Source of the DNA: Bacillota bacterium
GTDB taxonomy: Bacteria; Bacillota; Clostridia; Christensenellales; Aristaeellaceae
Length of the DNA: 5,411 nucleotides
NCBI GenBank assembly: GCA_019137115.1
Contig: JAGVSV010000274.1
Span: 1 to 5,411, forward strand
Direction: 5' to 3'
Position numbers and translations under genes: made by a program. The notes under the pieces were generated by a model that ran no database searches, was not told the DNA's origin, and was given only the letters and a program-made list of their open reading frames with translations. Of this stretch, positions 1 to 5,411 are shown piece after piece. Position 1 is the first letter of the stretch. The number at the start of each line of letters is the position of its first letter.

Positions 1-5
1 GCAAC

Positions 6-48
6 AAAAAACCGGGCACGTGGCTTGGATGTCCGCCATGTGCCCGGG
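6..48 (-). terminator. Rho-independent terminator ending the operon
   Basis: Read on the minus strand, the arm at 47-35 (CCGGGCACATGGC) pairs with the arm at 24-12 (GCCACGTGCCCGG): eight base pairs, one A/C mismatch, then four more base pairs, closing a 10-nt loop (25-34). Six T residues (11-6) follow at once. It begins about 13 bases after the esterase stop codon, so it is the expected 3' end of the five-gene transcript. There is no T-tract on the other side for plus-strand transcripts; only the minus-strand reading gives a canonical intrinsic terminator. Confidence 0.92.
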
Positions 49-60
49 CTTTGCGATGGC

Positions 61-918
61 CTAGAGCTTCTGTTTAAGGAAATCCGCGATCAGGCCGTGC
101 AGCCGTCCGCTCCAGAAATTGCCCTCGTGCGGGGCGTCGATCACGCGGATCAGCCGGGCGTATACGCCGGCGTCGCACAGCGCGTGATACATCTGCACGC
201 TCTGGTCATAGAGAACGACGGTGTCGTCATCGCCGTGGATCAGCAGGAACGGCGGGTATGGCTTGCCCTTCTGGATGTGGGTGATGGGGCTCATTTCGGT
301 CATCACCTGCACGGGGTCGCGGTCGGCTACCAGCTCCAGAAACACCGGCCAGTCGATGGCCGCTTCCGCCAGCTGTTTGCCCACCATGCGCAGGTCGGTG
401 GGGCCAAAACAGTCGATCACGCAGGAAACGGCGTCGGACTGGTCGTTATGGTCGGCGGTTTTGTAGCGGGGGTCATCCCCGGTCAGGCCCATCAGCAGCG
501 CCGTGTTGCCGCCGGAGGACGTGCCAAAGGCGCACACGCGCGTGGGGTCAATGCCCAGTTCCTCCGCGTTGGCGCGCAGGTAGCGCAGCGCGGCTTTGGC
601 GTCCTGTAAAAACGCCGGGAAAGGGTGGCCATCCAGCGCGTTGCGGTGGGTGATGGTGGCCACCACGCGGCCCATCTGCGCGTAGCGCGACAGCTGCGGC
701 AGCTGGTAATGGATGTTGGGCGATGTCCACCCGCTGCCCTGGATAAAGAAAACCAGCGGCAGCGGCTTGCGCGGCGCGTCCTGGTCATGCCAGGGGCGGA
801 TGACGGACAGTTTGAGGTCGTGCCCGCCGGGGGACGCGTACACGATGTCGGGCAGCACCTCGGCCATGCCTTCCAGGGCGGGGTTGTTGGGGATGGCGAT
901 GATTTCGGGATAGGACAT
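61..918 (-). CDS. Alpha/beta hydrolase, esterase/lipase (BD-FAE / Aes-like)
   Basis: A 285-residue serine hydrolase with the alpha/beta fold, most like the acetyl esterase/lipase (Aes, COG0657) and BD-FAE groups. Visible elements in order: an oxyanion-loop segment FFIQGSGW (57-64) in place of the usual HGGGW; the nucleophile elbow GTSSGG with Ser134; a catalytic Asp, probably Asp232, in HGDDDTVV (228-235); and a catalytic His274 in DAPHEG. The triad therefore looks complete. There is no signal peptide or membrane segment, so the enzyme should be cytosolic. The ATG at 918 is chosen because AAGGAGG lies five bases upstream; an in-frame ATG at 972 would add 18 low-complexity residues and place that ribosome site inside the gene. 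It follows the DUF4358 gene by 69 bp with no terminator between, so it is probably the last gene of the operon. The substrate is unknown; short acyl esters such as acetylated sugars would fit the family and the context. A peptidase-like member of the fold is less likely. Confidence 0.88.
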   Translation of the reverse strand: MSYPEIIAIPNNPALEGMAEVLPDIVYASPGGHDLKLSVIRPWHDQDAPRKPLPLVFFIQGSGWTSPNIHYQLPQLSRYAQMGRVVATITHRNALDGHPFPAFLQDAKAALRYLRANAEELGIDPTRVCAFGTSSGGNTALLMGLTGDDPRYKTADHNDQSDAVSCVIDCFGPTDLRMVGKQLAEAAIDWPVFLELVADRDPVQVMTEMSPITHIQKGKPYPPFLLIHGDDDTVVLYDQSVQMYHALCDAGVYARLIRVIDAPHEGNFWSGRLHGLIADFLKQKL

Positions 919-923
919 ACTGG

Positions 924-930
924 CCTCCTT
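924..930 (-). promoter_or_regulatory. Ribosome binding site of the esterase gene
   Basis: AAGGAGG on the minus strand, five bases before the ATG at 918. It decides the start: the longer reading frame that opens at 972 has no comparable site. Confidence 0.88.
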
Positions 931-987
931 GGTATACAGGGGCGGCGGGGCAGCCAAAGGCGCGCCCGTCACCCGGGATTGTTCAGA

Positions 988-1458
988 TTATTTCCAGACG
1001 GCGTCCAGCGCCTGGGCCGTTTTCTGGTCGTCCGGCGAGATCACCAGCGCCAGCTGCAGGCCCTTTTCGCGCACGACCGCCTGCTCGATCTTGGGCATTT
1101 CCTCAGGCAGGTAGGTACGGTACTCCTCCAGCAGCGTGTCCCGGTACGTCTGCAGCGCCTTGCGCAGCTCGTCACGGGCCGTATTGTCCTTTGCGGTCAA
1201 TATGATCACGGCTTCCGGGGTATAGCGGGTGACGTCAAAGGCAGCGGCCGCGTCGGTCAGCCAGGTTTCCTCCAGCGCCAAATAGCTGGCGAGCTGCTTT
1301 TTCGGCATGTCGGTCATCTCGGCGAAAGGCTGGGCGGCGCGCACGGCGTCCATCACCTGCTGGGCGGGCGGCGGCGCTTTGGGGGTGCAGCCTGCCAGCA
1401 GCGCCGCCAGCACCAGTACCATCAGCAGGCGCAGGCGGGTGGGGCGGATTGCGGGCAT
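988..1458 (-). CDS. DUF4358-type lipoprotein
   Basis: A 156-residue protein with a lipoprotein signal: basic start (Arg5, Arg8, Arg10), hydrophobic core at about 11-20, and lipobox LAGC with Cys24 as the lipidation site. The mature part is a small, charged, soluble domain exposed on the outer face of the membrane. Its pattern (a V-x-x-AVR helix near 35-40, LEETWL near 62-67, RYTPEAVIILTAKD near 78-91, then a long Arg/Glu-rich helix and a final LALVISPDDQKT segment) resembles DUF4358, a family found in Clostridia as lipoproteins, which I recall often near MBOAT and DHHW genes. No catalytic residues are evident and no function is established. It starts eight bases after the hydrolase stop codon, and its AGGAGG site shares bases with that TAG stop. 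An accessory or scaffold role in surface acylation is an inference from position only. Assignment to DUF4358 rests on the overall pattern, not on a search. Confidence 0.85.
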   Translation of the reverse strand: MPAIRPTRLRLLMVLVLAALLAGCTPKAPPPAQQVMDAVRAAQPFAEMTDMPKKQLASYLALEETWLTDAAAAFDVTRYTPEAVIILTAKDNTARDELRKALQTYRDTLLEEYRTYLPEEMPKIEQAVVREKGLQLALVISPDDQKTAQALDAVWK

Positions 1459-1462
1459 GGTG

Positions 1463-1468
1463 CCTCCT
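1463..1468 (-). promoter_or_regulatory. Ribosome binding site of the DUF4358 gene, overlapping the upstream stop
   Basis: On the minus strand the string TAGGAGG holds both the TAG stop of the hydrolase gene (1469-1467) and the AGGAGG site for the next ATG (1458), four bases further on. A ribosome that ends the first gene is placed directly at the next start, so the two genes are probably translationally coupled. Confidence 0.85.
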
Positions 1469-2249
1469 ATCTGGTCAGTGCGTGGGTTAGCAGGAAATCG
1501 GCCACCAGCTGGTAGCCCTCCTGCTTCATGTGGATGCCGTCCCCGGCGGAGAAGCTAAGCGTAAGCGCGTTTTTCTCATCCACCAGAACCTCGTGCACCG
1601 GCAGGTAATAGCAGTTGCGCTCCCCCGCTAGGCGCACCAGCTCCTGGTTGAACTCGATGATCTTCTTGTTGGTGTAGTTGGGGTATTTCTTGCGAGCGCG
1701 CGACTCGATGATGGGCGCTAAGGACATCACATAGAAGATCGTGTCCGGGAACTCGGTGACCAGCATGTCCAGCATTTTGGCGTACTGCGGCACGATGTGG
1801 CTGACCTTGAACTGGTCAATGCCGTTGCTGCCGATCCACAGGTACACCTTGCCGGGGGCGACGGCGTGCAGGTAATCCACCAGCTTGACGCTTTTGCCGT
1901 CCAGCTTGTAGCTGCGGGTGGTCAGGATACCGCCGGCGGACTGCCCGATCTTGGCCAGCACCGTGATGTCCGGCAGCACGTTGCTCAGCCTGAACCCCTC
2001 GGCCAACGAATCGCCCACCAGCACTGCGTCATAGAAGTATTCGACGGACACCGGCTCGGATAATATTGGCACAAAAGGCGCCGGGTGCTCCGGGAACTTC
2101 ACCTGCGACACCTTGGGGAAGGGGTCATCCTCGGCCATCACCGGGAAGGCCAGCATCAGCGCCAGTATCAGCGCAATGGCCGCTACAAGGCGCTGACCAA
2201 ACGAGGCAGGTTGCGGTCGGTTAAGAGCGCATTGATTCCGTACAGACAT
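1467..2249 (-). CDS. Secreted SGNH/GDSL-family hydrolase or acyltransferase
   Basis: A 260-residue exported protein of the SGNH fold. A signal peptide is visible: an unusually long polar n-region (1-20), a hydrophobic core LVAAIALILALMLAF (21-35) and a likely cleavage after VMA (Ala39). Catalytic blocks follow: GDS with nucleophile Ser81 (VLVGDSLAEGF); an IGQSAGG segment near 101-107 for the block II glycine; GSN with Asn142 in LWIGSNGID, where Gly replaces the usual Asp of GxND; and DGIH with Asp237 and His240. All four SGNH residues thus appear present. Such enzymes remove or transfer acyl groups on glycans outside the cell. The ATG at 2249 has GGAGAGG five bases upstream; an in-frame ATG at 2279 would add ten residues and lacks such a site. 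The gene begins 67 bases inside the DHHW gene in another frame. In this operon it could be the extracellular transferase or a deacylase that trims the same polymer; the sequence does not say which. Confidence 0.9.
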   Translation of the reverse strand: MSVRNQCALNRPQPASFGQRLVAAIALILALMLAFPVMAEDDPFPKVSQVKFPEHPAPFVPILSEPVSVEYFYDAVLVGDSLAEGFRLSNVLPDITVLAKIGQSAGGILTTRSYKLDGKSVKLVDYLHAVAPGKVYLWIGSNGIDQFKVSHIVPQYAKMLDMLVTEFPDTIFYVMSLAPIIESRARKKYPNYTNKKIIEFNQELVRLAGERNCYYLPVHEVLVDEKNALTLSFSAGDGIHMKQEGYQLVADFLLTHALTR

Positions 2250-3280
2250 AAAATCCTCTCCACTTGCATATTCTGGCACAGGGCCATCAGGTCGCCATTG
2301 TAAAAGCGCGGGTCCACCGCGATCACGCGCTCGTGCCGGGCTGAAAGCGCCGGCAGCATCGCCGACGCGTAGGAATCGCGCAGCACCAGCAGCGTGCCAT
2401 GGCCGTTGGGGTTGGTGAGCGTCAATTCCGGCGGGTTGTTGTACAGCAGCGCCGCGTACTTGTTGCGCCTTAAAAGCAGCGCCGCGTCGTACAGGCCGGT
2501 CACCTCATGGTCGCTGACGGCCAGCGTCAGCCCTTCGTACAGCGAAAACGTCAGCGTGTCCGGCGCAATCCACGGCGCGGGCGCGCGGGAATAAAACGAT
2601 CCGTAAAAGTCCGGCGCGGTCAGGGTGTTGTCCGGTTCTGACGGCAACATGCCCCATCGATCCCACAGCGGCTGAAGCGCCACCTGCGCGCCCAGCGCGG
2701 TCAGGTGATGGTCGGTGCGGTAGTAGGTTTCGCCCTGTGCCGCGGCCAGCGCCGGGAGCGCGTCCACCACGTTCACCGTGGTCTGGGCCAGCGGTTCCTG
2801 CACCAGCGCCTGCACATCGGTGTGCGGGTAGTACGGGGGCAGGGCATCGGTGTACACCTGCGTGGGCAGCGGAATCATTAAGAGGGTCACCGGCAGGTTC
2901 ACGTTTTCGCCCAGCGTTTGCATGGCTTGGATATTGGCGGGAAAAGCGCCCGGCGTCAGGTTGTCGGCCACTTCGGCCATCCGGCCGTCCGCCATCAGCA
3001 GCACGCCCTGCCGCTGGGTGCGCAGCAGCGCCGCGTCCTTGACGGCGTTGAGCATCATGAATTCATCGCGCAGCGCCAGATGGTCATCCACATAGGTGTC
3101 CCACCGGCGCATGGCCTGTCCGGACAGATAGGCGCCTGCATCCCATTGCGGGGCCTCGGCCAGCGGGCGGTTTTCCAGATCGCTGTACGTTCTGTCCGGC
3201 AGCGCGACGGACGCCACGGCCAAAGCCGCCAACAACAGCAGGGCCAGAACCGCCAGCGGACAACGCCGGATCGCGCGCAT
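2183..3280 (-). CDS. DHHW-family protein (AlgJ/AlgX-like), variant DHHL motif
   Basis: A 365-residue membrane-anchored extracytoplasmic protein. The N terminus has basic residues and one hydrophobic stretch (about 9-27) with no lipobox, giving a signal anchor or signal peptide. Family features in order: LENRPLAEAP (35-44), YVDDHLALRDEF (63-74), the signature YYRTDHHLTALGA (186-198) with Asp190, His191 and His192, a YGSFYSRA segment (226-233), then NKYAALLYNNPPEL (273-286) and LLVLRDSYASAMLP with Ser303, followed by VDPRFYNG. In AlgJ/AlgX-type enzymes the Asp-His pair and a serine form the acetyltransferase site, so Ser303 and Asp190/His192 are the probable catalytic residues. The usual Trp after DHH is Leu193 here. 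ATG at 3280 is preferred over a GTG at 3286, because the GAGG ribosome site (3289-3286) overlaps that GTG and sits five bases before the ATG. It starts ten bases after the MBOAT stop. Likely role: transfer of acyl groups, delivered by the MBOAT, to an exported polysaccharide. The acceptor cannot be read from the sequence. Confidence 0.9.
   Translation of the reverse strand: MRAIRRCPLAVLALLLLAALAVASVALPDRTYSDLENRPLAEAPQWDAGAYLSGQAMRRWDTYVDDHLALRDEFMMLNAVKDAALLRTQRQGVLLMADGRMAEVADNLTPGAFPANIQAMQTLGENVNLPVTLLMIPLPTQVYTDALPPYYPHTDVQALVQEPLAQTTVNVVDALPALAAAQGETYYRTDHHLTALGAQVALQPLWDRWGMLPSEPDNTLTAPDFYGSFYSRAPAPWIAPDTLTFSLYEGLTLAVSDHEVTGLYDAALLLRRNKYAALLYNNPPELTLTNPNGHGTLLVLRDSYASAMLPALSARHERVIAVDPRFYNGDLMALCQNMQVERILCLYGINALLTDRNLPRLVSAL
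2255..2261 (-). promoter_or_regulatory. Ribosome binding site of the SGNH gene, inside the DHHW gene
   Basis: GGAGAGG on the minus strand lies five bases before the ATG at 2249. It falls wholly within the DHHW coding region, so it supports a true overlapping start over a later start past the DHHW stop codon. Confidence 0.82.
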
Positions 3281-3290
3281 GCACACCTCG

Positions 3291-4646
3291 CTAAAACCGG
3301 AAATAGATGAACGGGTTGTAGTTCTCGTTGACCAGCGCCGCCAGGCACAGGATCAGCACCGTCAGTCCGGCCGCCACCCGCAGCACCGGCCAGCGGCGGC
3401 CCCATTCTGCCGCGTGCCGCGCCACCGGGCGCAGGCAGGCAATCACCGCTATCAACAACAACACCCCGTGATCCCGAAGCAAGTATAGCACATCGGTCGA
3501 CCACACCGTCGAGAACATCCTTGTAAAATGATGCAGGGCATCCGCTGGCACGCTGTAATGGAACAGCGGCCAGGCGATCAGGAACATCAGCTGCGTGTAC
3601 ACAAATCCGTACCCCGGGTGCGCGTCCACGAATGTGCCGTAGCGCGTGCGCTCCAGCGCGATCCACAAAAAGAACCACAGCCCCCACAGCACATGGTTGT
3701 AGTCCGCGCCGTGCCACAGCCCGGAAAACAGCCACACCACGAACAGGTTGAGAAACGTGCGCCATGGCTTGCCGCGGCTGCCGCCCAATGGGATGTAGAC
3801 ATAGTCCCGCAGCCACACGCCCAGCGTCATGTGCCAGCGCCGCCAGAACGCGCGCATGCTGGTGGCGGACAGCGGAAAATCAAAGTTTTTCGGGAACCGG
3901 AACCCCAGCATATTGCCCATGCCGATGGCCATCTGGGAATACCCGGCAAAGTCAAAATACAATTGCAGCACGCCGGCCAGCGTGGCCAGCCACAGGGCGG
4001 GGGCGGAGGATGCCGCGCGCAGGGTCACCTGTTCGGTCAGGGCGCCCAACGGGTTGGCCAGCAGCACCTTTGCCGCCAGCCCCATGATGAACTGCCCCAT
4101 GCCCTTCTCGAAGTATTCGGGCAGCAGGGAGCGCACCTTGAGCTCCTTTGCCACGTCGGTGTACAGCACGATGGGCCCGGCGATCAGCTGCGGGAACAGC
4201 AGGATGAAGGTCATCAGGTTGATCGCGTTTTTTTCCGGCGGCACCTTGCCCCGGAACACGTCCACCACGTACCCCTGGGTCTGGAACGTATAAAAGCTGA
4301 TGCCCAGCGGCATCACGACCACCGGCGCCCACGCGCCCAGCCCCAGCACATCCATCAGGAAACCGGCGTACTTGTAATACACCAACGCGCCAAAGTTGAA
4401 CAGCACCGATACCACCAGCCAGAATTTCCGCTTGCCGCGCTTCCCGCTGCCCACCTGCAAGCCGAAAAAGTAGTTGAGCGTCATGGACAAAAGCACCAGC
4501 GGCACATAGCGGATCTCGCCCCAGGCATAGAAAAACACGCTGGCGCACAGCAAAAAGGCGTTGCGCCAGCGCTGCGGCAGCAGCGTGTGCACGATCAGCA
4601 CCGTGGGCAAAAACCAGATCAGAAACGTCAGGCTGGAAAAGAGCAT
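3291..4646 (-). CDS. MBOAT-family membrane O-acyltransferase (AlgI-like)
   Basis: A 451-residue polytopic membrane protein, a normal length for AlgI/PatA/DltB-type enzymes. It has many hydrophobic segments from residue 1 onward and the family landmarks in order: MPLGISFYTFQ (112-122), FPQLIAGPIV (151-160), FDFAGYSQMAIGMGNMLGF (231-249), FWRRWHMTL (267-275) with conserved His272, LRDYVYIPLGG (279-289), and SGLWHGA (308-314) with the probable catalytic His312. The C terminus, NPFIYFRF, is also typical. These proteins take an acyl group from a cytosolic donor (acetyl-CoA in the best-known cases) and pass it through the membrane to a partner that decorates an extracellular polymer. The ATG at 4646 has AGGGGG six bases upstream; another ATG at 4650 is out of frame. 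It is the first gene after the promoter at 4691-4720 and ends ten bases before the DHHW start, the usual partner order. The nature of the acyl group and polymer is unknown; alginate is unlikely in this type of organism. The gene name algI is not applied because orthology is not shown. Confidence 0.96.
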   Translation of the reverse strand: MLFSSLTFLIWFLPTVLIVHTLLPQRWRNAFLLCASVFFYAWGEIRYVPLVLLSMTLNYFFGLQVGSGKRGKRKFWLVVSVLFNFGALVYYKYAGFLMDVLGLGAWAPVVVMPLGISFYTFQTQGYVVDVFRGKVPPEKNAINLMTFILLFPQLIAGPIVLYTDVAKELKVRSLLPEYFEKGMGQFIMGLAAKVLLANPLGALTEQVTLRAASSAPALWLATLAGVLQLYFDFAGYSQMAIGMGNMLGFRFPKNFDFPLSATSMRAFWRRWHMTLGVWLRDYVYIPLGGSRGKPWRTFLNLFVVWLFSGLWHGADYNHVLWGLWFFLWIALERTRYGTFVDAHPGYGFVYTQLMFLIAWPLFHYSVPADALHHFTRMFSTVWSTDVLYLLRDHGVLLLIAVIACLRPVARHAAEWGRRWPVLRVAAGLTVLILCLAALVNENYNPFIYFRF

Positions 4647-4652
4647 CCATGT

Positions 4653-4658
4653 CCCCCT
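4653..4658 (-). promoter_or_regulatory. Ribosome binding site of the MBOAT gene
   Basis: AGGGGG on the minus strand, six bases before the ATG at 4646. It is a weaker match than the sites of the later genes. A second, out-of-frame ATG at 4650 lies only two bases after AGGGGGAC and is too close to be used well. Confidence 0.6.
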
Positions 4659-4690
4659 GGCCGCCCTCTTTGACTATCAAGCGGCGAAGT

Positions 4691-4720
4691 ATTGTAGGAA
4701 AACGGGCTACACGCTGTCCA
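4691..4720 (-). promoter_or_regulatory. Probable sigma-A promoter of the acylation operon
   Basis: On the minus strand TGGACA (4720-4715, five of six matches to TTGACA) is followed after 18 bases by TACAAT (4696-4691, five of six matches to TATAAT). Transcription would start near 4684, giving a leader of about 38 bases before the MBOAT ATG. The -35 box lies in the last codons of the DUF3307 gene and the -10 box in the 60-bp gap after it. The gap is locally AT-richer than its surroundings. No operator or riboswitch-like structure is apparent in the short leader. Called from pattern only; in GC-rich DNA such a match by chance is uncommon but possible. Confidence 0.55.
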
Positions 4721-5411
4721 GCAAGCCCACCAGCAGCGCCGAGAGCACAATGCCGCACAGCAGGCTCAACAGTGTGCCCAAGATGTAGTACTCCGCAAAC
4801 GCGCGGGACTTGAACTCCGGAAAGCGCGCGGCGGTTTTGACCGAAACCAGCACACCCAGGCCGGTGTAGGCCCCTGCCATGATGAGCAGCAGCGTCAGCA
4901 CGCGCTCCGCCCAGCCGATGAACAGGCCCATGCGGGGGTCCAGGCCAACAGGTTCGCCGGCGTCGGCATCGGTCGCTGCAACCGGCTCCCGCTGGCGCAG
5001 GGTGGTCAGCGTCAAACCGATCAGGGTGCCGGAGCCTGCGGTCAGCCACAGCAGCAGCCACAGCGCCATCATGAGGGCCGCGAGCGCGGGGATCGATCCT
5101 GTCATGTCCCGCCCCGCAAGCGCGTGCAGGCAATGGCCGCACCAGGCAATGAGCGAACGCGCGTCATGCCCGCCCACGATCAGCGCGGTCAGCACCAGCG
5201 CCAGCGCGATGTACACGGCTTGCCGCGCCAGAAACCATCCGGCGCGCTCCGCCGCGCGATGCCCCCACGCCGCGTCCAGCGCCGCCCTGAGCACCGTCAG
5301 CGCCACTGCGCACAGCCAAGCGGGCAGCGTCATCGCGCCGGACAGCCCCAGCAACAGCGCCGCGCACAGCAGGAAGGCAGCGGGCGCCACGGCACGGCGG
5401 TCGATGTACCC
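4707..5411 (-). CDS. DUF3307-type multi-pass membrane protein, 5' end missing
   Basis: The reading frame stays open to the window edge (its first visible residues are GYIDRR), so the true start lies outside; a GTG at 5390 is an internal Val codon, not a convincing start. About 234 residues are visible. There are four or five hydrophobic segments: LLCAALLLGLSGAM near the edge, then AWLCAVALTVLRAALDAAWG, a FLARQAVYIALALVLTALIV helix, a central LAALMMALWLLLWLTAGSG helix, and a C-terminal pair. The C-terminal pattern is the best clue: IGWAERVLTLLLIMAG, then a VSVKTAARFPEF segment and AEYYILGTLLSLL, which match the ER-LL / AKS-x-x-RF / EY-x-LIGTLLS signature I know for DUF3307 proteins. Their function is not established; in some genomes they sit next to SatD-like genes. 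The missing N terminus would carry the family's H-x-x-GD-type motif. It ends 60 bp before the MBOAT gene, and a promoter lies between, so it is probably a separate unit that may also read through into the operon. Confidence 0.78.
   Translation of the reverse strand, partial: GYIDRRAVAPAAFLLCAALLLGLSGAMTLPAWLCAVALTVLRAALDAAWGHRAAERAGWFLARQAVYIALALVLTALIVGGHDARSLIAWCGHCLHALAGRDMTGSIPALAALMMALWLLLWLTAGSGTLIGLTLTTLRQREPVAATDADAGEPVGLDPRMGLFIGWAERVLTLLLIMAGAYTGLGVLVSVKTAARFPEFKSRAFAEYYILGTLLSLLCGIVLSALLVGLLDSV

Noticed and set aside
25..609. Long plus-strand reading frame of 194 codons
   Set aside because: It lies antisense to the esterase gene, starts in the terminator hairpin, has no ribosome site, and its translation is rich in His/Gln/Val/Gly as expected from the complement of a GC-rich gene.
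919..987. Possible hairpin or regulatory element between the DUF4358 and esterase genes
   Set aside because: GGGC and GCCC runs can pair in several weak ways, but there is no T-tract and no good -35/-10 pair, so neither a terminator nor a promoter is supported.
625..1515. Plus-strand reading frame of 296 codons spanning three minus-strand genes
   Set aside because: It runs across the esterase, DUF4358 and SGNH gene boundaries in antisense, and its composition (Arg, Gln, Gly, His) shows no domain pattern.
2183..2279. Longer SGNH start at 2279 (97-bp overlap)
   Set aside because: The extra ten residues lack a good ribosome site and would put GGAGAGG inside the gene; the ATG at 2249 is better.
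2440..2500. Recurrent CAGCAGCGCCGC-like words here and elsewhere in the window
   Set aside because: On the minus strand they encode Ala-Ala-Leu-Leu in hydrophobic segments; they are irregularly spaced and explained by codon preference, not by a repeat family.
3055..3816. Minus-strand reading frame of 253 codons over the MBOAT/DHHW junction
   Set aside because: Out-of-frame shadow of two real genes whose family motifs are intact, so there is no sign of a frameshift either.
3528..4673. Plus-strand reading frame of 381 codons opposite the MBOAT gene
   Set aside because: Low-complexity His/Gln/Pro-rich translation typical of an antisense shadow of a hydrophobic protein; the minus strand has an unmistakable MBOAT protein there.
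3952..5142. Minus-strand reading frame of 396 codons crossing the MBOAT and DUF3307 genes
   Set aside because: It is in a different frame from two recognisable proteins and passes through their boundary and the promoter; its Ala/Gly/Arg-rich translation matches no known pattern.

Overview
The window is a GC-rich, tightly packed bacterial segment in which every supportable gene lies on the minus strand. Strong Shine-Dalgarno sites (AGGAGG-like), a signal peptide, a lipoprotein signal and the families present point to a Gram-positive Clostridia-type (Firmicutes) bacterium with unusually high GC, perhaps a gut or anaerobic lineage. That placement is an inference; no rRNA or marker gene is present.

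In transcription order (right to left): the right edge holds the 3' part of a multi-pass membrane protein of the DUF3307 type (4707-5411, cut by the window end). A sigma-A-like promoter (TGGACA, 18 bp, TACAAT) sits at the end of that gene and faces a five-gene operon: an MBOAT O-acyltransferase (3291-4646), a DHHW-family AlgJ/AlgX-like protein (2183-3280), a secreted SGNH/GDSL hydrolase (1467-2249), a DUF4358 lipoprotein (988-1458) and a cytosolic alpha/beta hydrolase (61-918). A clear Rho-independent terminator (6-48) closes the unit just past the last stop codon.

The first four genes look like a cell-surface polymer O-acylation cassette. By analogy with alginate AlgI/AlgJ/AlgX and the Dlt and peptidoglycan O-acetylation systems, the MBOAT would pass an acyl group (probably acetyl) across the membrane, and the membrane-anchored DHHW protein and secreted SGNH enzyme would move it onto, or remove it from, an extracellular glycan. 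The DUF4358 lipoprotein has no known role. The last gene, a BD-FAE/Aes-like esterase without a signal peptide, could handle acylated products inside the cell, but this is conjecture. Gene junctions are very tight (10 bp, a 67-bp overlap, 8 bp, 69 bp), which supports co-transcription and translational coupling. The plus strand shows only shadow reading frames typical of GC-rich DNA. No tRNA, rRNA, mobile element or CRISPR array was seen.
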